From: Acanthochromis polyacanthus
Lineage: Eukaryota; Chordata; Actinopteri; Pomacentridae
DNA: 64,000 nucleotides
Reading direction: 5' to 3'
Assembly (NCBI RefSeq): GCF_021347895.1
Contig: NC_067120.1
Location: 21,375,361-21,439,360 of the forward strand
Made by a program: the position numbers and the translations under genes. The number at the start of each line of letters is the position of its first letter. Position 1 is the first letter of the stretch. Below, piece by piece: positions 12,801 to 24,800 of the stretch. The notes below the pieces were generated by a model. The model searched no databases. It was not told where the DNA came from and saw nothing but the letters and a program-made list of their open reading frames with translations.

Positions 12801-15800
12801 GCGTTTTTCTGAAGATCCTAGGAGCGAAAAACTGAGAGGACATACAAGCCCCTCAGAAATACCATTTTTAGCTGTGGCCCTGCGGTTTTTGAGAATTATA
12901 CCATCAGCACAACGAGAACAGCTCTTATCTTGACTGTAGAAGGCTAAAAAAAAGTGTCATCTACACCCATGACTGTTTTGTTTGAGGTTAGGAAGAAGTA
13001 TCCCCGTGAAGCACTAAAAAATGGGGACACAGCTATTTTTTTTAGCCTGCGGCAGACAGTGGTGATGCTTGAACCACCAATTTCACACTTGGGGTCCAAC
13101 CTCAATTTCCTTAACAATTATCTAAATGATAAGTGTTTAGAAAAGCTATCCCTGTCGTCTTGAGTGTTAAAGACTCTCAATTATTTAGTTCCTCTATATT
13201 ATTTCTAAGTGTCATAGTGGGTATATAAGGGTATAATTTAAGAGTTTATTTCCATCCATGTGCAGAAAATTGTAATTATGCATGGGTTGTTGCTCGAACC
13301 TTAAGCTTGAGGCTTGCTGGTTTGTGAGGATCTACGGTATCTAATTGAAACATCATGCTGAGTTTTCAGTTTGTGCAATTTATTATTTTGTAAGCAACAT
13401 GAAATTAAACTTTTCAATAGCAAATCATTCACTCTGAATTTTGCAAACCACTACATGCTTTTTCAAGTCCTTTTTTCTCTACCCAGTGCTAGCTGACATG
13501 ATTTCCCTCGTGCCCACAGAGCTGCCAGATTGTCAGGTTCAGGCCAGGCAGCAGCTACATGGCGGTGGAAGCATCCAGTGTTTGTGTTGTGTTTACAGTG
13601 TAGTTATGGCTTACTCAGCTGTTCAGACCATCGCATCCAACCTGCAGCAGACTGTTTATTCTTCATTCAGCAGCACAACAAGGGAATGGAGTGGAGAATG
13701 CAATAATGACAGACAACGTCATTTTCACCACTGCTCTTTCAAAACATGTTCAGAATCACTGGTGGAATGCTGAAAGCTTGTCAAGGAACAAAATAGGCAA
13801 AACATAGTTCCAACATTTATAGAACCAGTGACAAATCTGCTTACAAATCGCAACTGCTGCAATATCTGATCTCTCTCTTCCTGTCTTGAAATGTCGGCCT
13901 GGGATTATCAGACATTTGTTGACAGGAAGTAGTTAGCTTCAGGCATTTCTGAATGTGAAATGAGTATAAACCAGAGCTCAGTCAAAGAGGGTCAACCATT
14001 TTTGAATATTATGCTTTTTTTTAATGATATTTCTTGTTGCTGCTGTTTTGGAGCAGCTGACTTGAAGAAGAGTACTTTTTCAAATGAGGGATTTGTTTTA
14101 ACTCGATCAGTAGTAGTTTTGTTTGAAGTCCTCTGGTAGCCCATGGCTGGAGCAGAGCAGCTGTTTGTCATCTATTCAAATGTTCTGTAGTACTCAACCT
14201 GTCATTTCTCCCTCCCCAGGTGATTACTGTAAGGTGAATGTGTGCAGCAATGGTGGAACCTGCGTTACTGGGGCAGGGGCTCCATTCATTTGCATCTGCC
14301 CCGATGGCTTCTCTGGAGAAACTTGCAATGAGACTGAGACTGGTGAGACACGACTCTAAGGTCTTTATTTTCCAGTTTGCCAATTAAACAATTACTACAA
14401 AGAAAATGTATCACACACTTGAATAAAATACTTCTAGCAGCTCTAAAGCTGAATTGTAAATGAAATTATTTTTTGGTCAAATTTCACAACTTTTGAAATG
14501 CATTTTCTAAAAATTTTGACAAACCTGGCCCCAATCTCCAAACTTCTCCATAGGACTGCTTAAAGTTAAACTTTGCTTTGTCTTTTTTCTTGTCTTTTCC
14601 TGACCAAAAGGACCCTGCAACCCCAACCCGTGTAAGAATGATGCCATCTGTGAAGTAACAGGCCAGTCGCGCAGAGGTGATGTCTTCAGCGAATACGTCT
14701 GCAAATGCCAGCCAGGCTTTGATGGAGTTCACTGCCAGAACAGTAAGTCTGTGCACACTCTTCAGTAGTTTCGTTAGTACTGTGTTTACACCAATATGTT
14801 ATGTGTGGTCAGAAAAAAAAACTTAGACCTAGAAAAAGCAAAACCAAACCACCCAGCACTCTTGCCATGTTTGCAATGCTTCCTGGAAATCTGGTTCTGT
14901 ATGAACATCATGAACCGTCTGATCTAGACACATCTAATTCAGATCTAGTTCATAGTGCACAACCCCATGTGTTTCAGCAAACAGTGTGCGTGTTCTTGGT
15001 CACGCTGCTGCCCCGATGCACTATCTTCAGTGGCATTAGCGGTGGGAATGGTTTGTCAGTTCACAAGAGGAATATTTAATGTGAAGAGTGGCAAATTTAG
15101 GAGTCATAGGGGCAGTCTCCATATTTTTCTAGTCACACCTCATAGAGTAGAAATGCATGTAATAGAGGCTATGAATGAGTAGAAGAATATAACAAGATCA
15201 GAAAGTATGTCTTTGATTCCATCATATACCGAAAACATTTTTTTCTGACTATTACCACAGGTTGTTTATTGATGTAATGAAAATATAATAATGAATAGCA
15301 ATAATGAATCTTAATTATGTAGGAGACATTCTTGATGAATTTCATCTACGACAACGATGAAGTAGCATTGTTGTTTATATACAAGTATCCTTTTTATTGC
15401 TAACTGTGCATTCCTACAAAATGAACTGGCAAGTGCGACAAGGTCCCTGTTTATCTGTGTAGCCCTACACACTAACAGGAAGGCGGATGCTGGCCACCAG
15501 ACAGACAGCTGTTGTCCTTATGCAGCTTCATTCAAACGTCACTCAGATGAGGCTGGTTCAAACAGGGTCAACCTGCGAGAGGACTGGGAACATGTGCTGT
15601 TCTCCTCAAACTGCCTGCAGCACTGCACACAGAGACAGATGGCTACTGTTTGCGAGAGAAAGCAGCAGAATAACAGTGGCCAAGTGTGCGCAAAGAACTA
15701 ATTTAACAAGAATCAAGTGGGACTTTTGAAAGAGCCAAAGTGTCTTGTGTTTGATCATATATGCCTTTTTATCCTAGGTGTCCAAGGCGCAGATTTAAGT

Positions 15801-18800
15801 TCAAAAAAAGGTAACGGTGGAAATCGAACTGTTTGTTGCACTGTTGTCTCTTTTCCTTCTTTGACCCAGGTGCTCTCTGTTCTCTTAGCTGCATGCGGAA
15901 GCTGAGGAATTTGACAGCACACACACACACACACACATGTACCCCTAGATAGGGAACTGCTGAGTTCAGCACTATCTCTGAGTCAAGGCCAGGAACAAAA
16001 AAACAGTGAGATCATGTCAGCATTAGACGAGCCACCTTTGGATCAGCTCATCCACCCTAACAGTATGTGTCTTGTTATACTAAAAGACCTATCATTTTCC
16101 TAAGTCTTTAACACCACTGAAACTGTACATATGCTCTCTGAGCCAGTTGAGTTCTTTACAGCGTCTCATCTATTTTGATTTCAAATCCCCAGAGTACATT
16201 TTTGTTATAAACATTTTCATTTGCCCCTGAAAGCCACAAATCTCAGCCTGTCAAAACCCATACATTCTCAAGTAATTTGGCTGGTAATGTTAGGTAGCTG
16301 CCAGAGTAAGATCCCTCTCCTGAGTATGCATTTGCACTAATTAGATAATGCCTCAGGGATAATGATGAGGGAATTTATTTGACCATGTTGGTTTATGAGA
16401 ATCCTCCTGAGGACTTCTGGTTTAGGGAGGTCCTCCAACTTTTGCAGCTACTGATGACTGCTCTGACAGTTTAAGTGCTCTCTAATTTGTGTGTGTATGT
16501 GTGTGGGCAAGGAATGAGCATCCTGGTAGCCAGCTCCTATGGTATGTGTGAAACAGAAGGAGACAGGCTGCAGAAATACAGTGACTGTGGTGAACCCAAG
16601 GAGGCGTAGTGTAGTTAAACATTTAGCCAACATTGTCACACTCAATGACATTACACGTTGAGACAGACAATTAAATGAAATATTCAGAAATCTATAGTGT
16701 ATTTGAGCCTGTAATTACTGAGTGGGTTTAATCACACGACAGCCAAACGTGAGGCATGACAAGTTGAAATGGGCAAACTGGAGCCAGATGTAGAAGAGGA
16801 TGTTGTTCCCAGAGAAATCAATGCATCTATGAAGCTATAAATAGAAACAGTAAATAAGTGGAAGATGGACTAGTGGAGAACAGAGTATAGGATAGAAAAT
16901 GTTACCATCTGATACCTTTTTAAAGGTTTTTTTTTTTTATCAGTTATGGAAGATAAGTTAGAAACACTTTCTCTTTGTGTAGTTCAAATGCAGTATTTAA
17001 ATGACGAATACATTTCCTCTAAAAAGAACTAAAATTCCACTGAGAAACAGATCAAGGAAACAAGAAAACTTCTACTGGAAAAAGCTTAGTCACGTGTGCA
17101 CTGCACAACCCACATGAACAACCACACACAGCTCATGATCTCATATACAGACTGTTTAGCATACACATACACACATCCCTCGTACCAGTCTAGCCAACAG
17201 AAAGTGGCGGTCCACGCTTACTGCTAGCAGCGTCAGCGCTGCTACTGTTGCCGGGCGAAAAAGTGAACATGGAGGCAGAACGGTGAATTAAGTCTGCCCT
17301 CCTGACAATGTCACACTCACTACTCAGGTCTGACTGCAGCACTTGTGACTGTCTTGTCAAATTGGCCTAAAAGCCTTTATGGGTTTTAAAGAAGGAGTGT
17401 GTTGTTGGGGAGGGCAGCCCAAATATGGAGGTGCAGAGGAAGAAAGAGAGAGAGAGATATCCACAGCAGTTCACTTCAGGCCAAAGCAGATGGATACAAA
17501 CTGTGAGAGCAGCAGTCTTTCTTGCTTACAGTCTCTAAATCCCAGATTTTCAGAATGGATTATTCCAGTTATTTTGACTGTTTGGAAGTCACCAATGGGT
17601 GTGTGTATGAGTGTGTTGATCTCTGTTGTTTTGGGAGAGTTTTCAGCTCCTCCCAGGATGTGGTTGTGTGGGCAGACTGGGCTTCATGCCCCCCTGTGTC
17701 CTGTGTGTGTGTGTGTGTGTGTGTGTGTTAGAGAGTCTGCGTGTTTGCTGTCACAGATATGTCGAAGCCTGGTATACACTTCAAGGTTTACTACTGTCTG
17801 TATTAAATAAGCTCTGTTGACCGATCAGGCTCCTAAAGCTCCTTATCTGGAACAACAACATGATCTTAAGTAACACGAAGCAGCTGTCAGGTGTTTTGAC
17901 TAGAGAGGCTGAGCCCTCACAGGTAAACATCAACGTGAAAATGGCAACAGTCTAACAAAGGGGTTAAGTCACAATTAACCACAGAGTGTGCTTTTGTGAA
18001 AATGTAACCAATAGAGCTGATATGACTGAGCTAAACAACAGTTATGTTTATTAGGCTGCATCATAAGTCTCCAGTGCATTTAAACAAACTTAGTGAGTGT
18101 TAAGTTTGGAATTTCCTGGTCTGCTAGAAACTAATTATAAAACAGCAAATTCTATAAAAACATTGCTGTTAAAAATCTTTTAAAATCTGTTTTCTTCATC
18201 TGTATTCTGATATTCACTCAGGGTTATTGTTGCCTGAAAGTACTGGGTTGTTCATTTTGATTTCCTTTTGACCACTAAGCAGTTACGAGACGAATGCTTT
18301 GCTTGAGATACACCAGAAAGTACAATAACCACTTTTATGTAAACACGTAATCATAATGTGGTTTGGACTCTAGAAGTTCAGCCGGGGAAAGTCCATCAAA
18401 CTTCAAGGCCTTTCTAGTTTTTTTGTTTAAGCCACAAGAACATGAAGTCATGATTTTGTAATTAGATGACGCCTTTTTTCTCTGACTAAGATGCTCGTGT
18501 TGTACTATCTGTTCATCTGTTGTAGCGTGTACGGAGGATGGAGTTGTTGTAGCAACTACAGATTCTGGGTAAGCCAAGCTGTTCTTACAGTAGTAATGAA
18601 TATCCAGTAATCTAGATATTAAAATGCTGCCAACGTTGCGGTTTTAAGAAGCACAGTTATTATTAAACAGTGGACTGGTTCGGATGTCGCCATGCCTTGA
18701 TCTATTTAGAATGAGCTCTCAGAAACACGGCTTTAAATATTGTGTTTGGTAAATATACTTTATGATATCAAAAGTTTCATCTTAGAGCTCTGCATAACTC

Positions 18801-21800
18801 CATCGGACAGAAGTGAATCTCTGAGCTATTCTTGGTTCTTCTGGCACTCCCTGGTGTACTGCAGCTAGTCCAGTCCACAGTGCACAGAAAATAACACATC
18901 TGGGAACCCTTTCAGCCTCTTTTTTTAATAATACCATTGTGGTGTAGAGCACCCCATTGGTTAATGTACCATGGCAACAGTATGAATGGTAATTAAAAGT
19001 ATGTAATTTCCTCAATTCATGTTGTCATTGGCTGCAGTAAATCCTAATTTCACTTCTCTATAAGTCACATGGCAAATTTTGTGTCTAGAAGTTGAAGGCT
19101 AAAAAATATTTTACTAAAAGTTAAGAGTTGTAATAGATTTTGTTGTGACTAAAGTTTCTTTTTCTTAATTTTCTTAGATATATCTCTTATGTTTGTAGAA
19201 AAATGTTCTTGTGGACCCATACAAATCACAGATGGTTTGCTTGAACTACTCCCTTTGAGTACCTTTTGAGCTGAGGTCTCACATTGCGAGGTATGGAGAA
19301 CATAACACATTGCAAGACACCATCTACTTTTGTAGGACATCACCAGTAAAACAGATTTGGGCTGTCAGACACAGGCTGACCCCAAATCCTGCTGGCTTCA
19401 GCACAGATCCTGTGTGTTGCTTTGCTGATCACCACATGCACTGCCAGCTGACCTTGGCTTTGCATCGATCCAGGTCAGATTTCAAACAAGCCATATGAGA
19501 TTTCTATTGGTTTTTACTTTGTGCGGAGGCAGATATTGACACTCTAAATAATGTGGTAGTGCACTGTTTCTGTTAAAGCCAAAGGGTTTGTTGGATACGT
19601 GTCATGTCACTGCTGCTGGTCTTTCTGCCTATTATATGCTCAGCCTCGACAAATGTCTGTTAACCCTTTACGCTTCAGTGCGTCATAGGTGTACCGCCGG
19701 CGGTACACCTACTAATTTGCATAGGAATTTCAAGAATGTCCGACGGCTGCAAACCCGATTATACAAACACTATACGCCGATGGAAAGCTTAGATTCTCAT
19801 GAATCCGCCGGTATAAACCACTTTCAGATGTGATTACCACAGCGGGTGAGAAAAACACATTTGTCCGACAAAAACAAATATTCATCCATCCGTTCTCTAT
19901 ACACGGCTTCAACGCACACAGCGCGACTCACATTTCCGGGTTTATTATTACACACAGAAAAAAAGATTCCACAAAAAACGGCCATAATCCAACCTTTTAC
20001 ATCCAGACAACACAAGCCAGTAAACTATTTTGTCCAAAACATGTCCTGAAGTCGGTATAAAATCCACGAATCGGTCGTTTTCAAGGAAATGCACCTCGCG
20101 ATGTGCGTCCAATATTCCCTGTATTTTTCGTATTTTTTTTTATTTAAAAATAGAATATTAGCGATTTTTTTGTACTGAAAACTGCTGGAATTGACTGAAG
20201 CTTAAAGGGTTAAGTATCTCAAAGCATCAGACATGGTTAGAGTTAAATCAGAGAGCCAAGAATGTATATGTCCGATTTGTGCAAATCACAATATATATAC
20301 CTCTTCCTTTACCTGTCCCAGTGGTACTGTGTGCTGCTCAGTCTCCTCCTTTTAATGACCCCCCTCTTTCCTCCAGTTGTCGGATAAATGGATTAGATCC
20401 TGGAGCTGACCAGGCAGTGTGTTCCACCAGGTGCTCAATCCTCTTACAGTAGAGAAGGCCACCAGCTGACGCGCTTCAGAACCAAAGTTTGTTAGTTTGT
20501 CATGAGTTCCTGATGTAGGTTTCTGGGTTGCAGAAGGTGCGTGTTCCTTGACATATTGCAGGTCAATCCTCCATGAGAAAGATAACTTTGCAAACTTTTT
20601 GCCGTGCCAGCCTGTTCACCAACCTTAAAGTCTAAAGTTCAGAAGGCTTTAGAAAGTAGTTCAGATGCTAAATCTCAAACATGTAGATGCTAGGCCTACA
20701 CATTTATTTTACAGATTTATCTTAGTTTGTAATAGCTTTTTATTTTACAAGCAGATTTTTTTAGAATACTTAGACAGCATCATATATCATACTTCATACA
20801 TTACATATAATGAAAGCTTAATTGTTCCAGTAACACCTGATATTGTGAATGTATCAATATGCCTGAATACAGACAAAAACAGGTATCACGTTGTTCCACA
20901 ACAGAAAATGAATGAAAGAGCTATTGTAAACATGTAAACAAAGCTCTGTTTAATATGTTTAAAATATTCAGCTGCTGCTTCAGCATAAAAGGATCTGTTT
21001 ATTATGATTTATCATGAGCTCCCGAAGTCAGAAGTGTCATGACTGTGGATCTCGTTATCCAGAGTTTGTGGATGCGCATTTCAGAATTACTATATTCCTT
21101 CTGTGACGTGTGAAAATGAATGTTTGGATACGGAGCTATTTATAGAGAGAGCATGTGGGCAGGAAGATGCTGCCATGTGTGTGTTTGCTGGTTACAAACA
21201 TTTCATCGTTGTGCCTGGGTTGTTTTGCGTGAATGTTCATCCATAATAACAACCACTACAGATTCAAGCTTTAGAAATTGCCTGAAATTTCCCTTTTGGT
21301 GTACAGTCATCTGTAGAAGCAACTAAATTTGTGCCTTGTTCCTCGCAAATACAGTCAATATAGAGCGTGTTCAAAGCTGGTTTAGTCACACTGGCAGTTC
21401 TTGTGGGTGAGACATGAAAAAGAGTTTATTACCGCTTCATTCTGCTGATTCGTTTTGCTCCCTCTGACTCATTCGCTACAGACTTTGAGCGGGACTGTAG
21501 TGTTTGTGAGTGCCATCAAGAGGTGAAACAAAAAATTACAGAGAAACTTGCACAGGCATTGCCCGACTCTTACTGATTCTGTAGTCTACTTTGAACATAG
21601 CATGTCTCGTGAGTTTTGCCCCTTTTTTTTTTTTTTGTCATAGTAAAGCTCCTATTCACACTCGACAAACTGGACACAGCTAGACTCTGTTTTATAATTG
21701 CCGTTATGTGATCTTCTGGTCCAGCTGGTCCTTTGATGCCACTTATCTTGATTAAGGCTACATTTACTGTCTAAGAACAAGAACCAAGTTCCTCTTACTA

Positions 21801-24800
21801 ACCTCCTGTCTGTAACAGCTCCAGTCCTTTTGGCTTGGCTTCAGTTAACCTCCTTATGAAAGTTATCAAACTTTGCATGATATGATTATTCACATTTCTC
21901 AAAGTAATTGGCTTTCAAACTGGCCTACAGTTGCCCTCTCCTCTACCTTATGCTTAACTGCATTAAGTGACTCTGCGATTTATCTCTCTGCAGATGTAAA
22001 CGACTGTGCTGGCCAGCCATGTGAGAACGGTGGCACCTGCAGAGACCTGGATGGAGATTTTAAATGCCACTGCCCTTCCCCTTATGTAGGGAAACATTGT
22101 CAGCTGCGTAAGTATGACTGACTCGCACTTCACATTACAAAATTCTGTCCCGTGTGGGCCAAAAAATAGCCACGAATAAAGACATAATGTGATGGGTTTG
22201 TCTATGAGATTGGCAACTTATTCTTAGGCTGTATAGATGTAGTGTTGTACAAATGCTGCTGTCACAGAAACATTGTAATTGAAGGAAGATCAACTTAAGG
22301 AAGACACTAAAGATGATAGGGTTGGGATGGCAGCCAAGCTGCTGCATTTCGGAATGATCAATAGGCAGTATAAAGATAGCCTGCTGCAAATGAGAAATCA
22401 ATACTGTATTCAATTAAGCTAATTCAATGCACTGCATCCTGAATGATTTTATGTCTTACACAGCCAAGTGAAGGTTTAGCAGACACACACATTATATGGC
22501 TGAATAGTAATAGACTTGGACTTTCTGTGTATGTGACCATTTACTTAAATGAGAATCAGCTTTAATGTTATTGTTTACTCTCTATGTCTCTTTAGAGCTA
22601 TAGCATTGCAATTTTGTCCAAATTCACATACAGAAAATGATGTCTGCTAGTAAATTATTCTTTTTTATTTTTTGCCAATGAAAACTTGAATCAAGTATGT
22701 GTGTTGTATGGAAAGTTTATGTGAGCAGGAGGGAAAGGTGATATCTGAATCTCATCCTCATCTCACCTTTTCAGGCTGTATTTCTCTGCTCGGCATGGAG
22801 GGAGGAGGCATCGCTGAGTCCCAAATCTCAGCCTCATCAGTCCGCTACAGCCTGCTGGGCCTGCAGCGCTGGGGACCTGAGCTCGCCCGCCTCAACAACA
22901 AAGGACTGGTTAATGCCTGGAGTGCAGCTGCACATGACAAGAACCCGTGGATCGAAGTGAGACCAGTGATACAGTACATTAACAGACTGATAACAACCAA
23001 AAAACGATGAGAGATAAGGGGGGGGATGTTTAGTCCTGGAGGTCTTAAGTCATCAAGTTTTAGAGCAGATATATTTTAGCCAAATATAAGTTATTTGATT
23101 AGTTTTTGCTCTTTATGTGGATGAATTATCACACACTGGTTGGACTATTGTTCTTACTGCTGTGCGCTTTTTTTCAGTGTTTGACATCCTGACATAACCT
23201 GCACTGATAATTACTTTAAAACAAAACAGCTTATCTTTGTGTCACTTATCTCGACATTTCCAGATCAACATGCAAAGAAAGATGCGCTTTTCAGGTATTG
23301 TGACACAAGGGGCCAGTCGCATGGGCACAGCTGAGTTCATTAAGGCCTTCAAGGTGGCCTCCAGCCTTGACGGCAGGACATATACCATGTACAGAACAGA
23401 TGGACAGCGGAAAGACCATGTAAGGAAACACAACAAAACCACAGCACTATTGTCCACAAGCCTGTTTTAAACGGATTTATTTTGATTTTGTTAATGTAAT
23501 ATTTAAAGGTGTGCTAGTTGAGTTGCACCTGCACCAAGGCAGTTTTCTGTGTTAAGATGTACTGTAACCACAAGGGGGAGCAGCATCCTTTCTCACAAAT
23601 AAATCATACTGCACATGTCTCACAAATAAGTCTTGTAATGCTTTACTGTAACTTTACCGTGACAGTTTTGAGAACTGCATCAGCTATGTAACAGAGAAAC
23701 AAGTTGGTGTAGAATAGGTTATATATCTGCTTAAAAACATCTGCTGATGTCTGGCAATACTCGGTTGAAAATAAGAAGGCATAGTGCCACTGACTTCCTG
23801 CTCTTTCATAGGTGTTTGTGGGGAACGTGGACAATGACGGCACTAAGACCAACCTGTTTGACCCCCCGATCATTGCCCAGTACATCCGCATTGTTCCTGT
23901 TGTGTGTCGCAAGGCTTGCACAATGCGAATGGAGCTAGTGGGCTGCGAGCTCAACGGTAAACTCACACAGAAAACCATATACATGCTGCTTGTACATGCA
24001 CACATTTTTAGGTTTCTCTTTACTGATGTTTGTTTGTGACTGAAACAAGCACAAGTGTTTCCAGGAAAGAAAGCGATATTTTGAAGGAAAGCATTTAGCT
24101 ATGATGATTTCCTGCTAATTATTTGCAGGTCTGCACTCAGTGACTGATCGTGTCTCAAAGGATGTTATTCAGATGATAACACTACTCAATAACTTTCAAC
24201 ACAGCTGTATGCTATGACTCTACTCCAAGATGATCCCTGGAATTTATCAAAACCACATGATTATAATCACTGCAGAATGGATGCTAATGAGTCAAAGTTT
24301 AACTGCAGAAAATAGATTGGTCAAATACATGATCTATACAGTCACCCAAGCAAGCTAATGTAATACTTGGTTCTTTTAAGTCTTCTGTATTGCAACAAAT
24401 GTCTTTTCATTGTGTTATCTTAAGCCTGTGTTGTTGTTCTTCCGAACTCGCTGGTGTCATCATACTGTCAGATACTTGTCTTTCTTGATGGTTGTTTCAT
24501 TTGTCAGATCAGTGTTTGTTCTTCTCCCGTCGTGCTTCTCAGATTATGCATGATTTCTTAATTTTTGCTTTGCTTCACAACCAGCATGTGTTGTTTGTAT
24601 GATCACACTTACATGCTTTCACTGCTAAAAGTGCATTTTGTTGTGTCACTGTCCCTGACTGAATTCCACTCCACTGAGTGAATCACTTCAAGTGTAGTGT
24701 TTTGAAAACAAACGTATGCTGTATGCGATGTTTTTCATGCAAATGTCACATCGCAGTTAACCGGGCAAAAGGCTTTTAATCGGTTATGCAATTTCTAACA

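Larger units (their letters stand above)
3817..14219 (+). other. mfge8: mfge8 intron 1 (10.4 kb)
   Basis: Holds the nested DNA transposons at 7632-9173, a retroposon copy at 9997-10376 and a dispersed repeat near 12700-12830. The rest (3817-7630, 9182-9980, 10393-12690, 12840-14219) is AT-rich with T-runs, and I recognise nothing in it. A first intron this long often carries enhancers, but none can be identified by eye. Confidence 0.8.
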
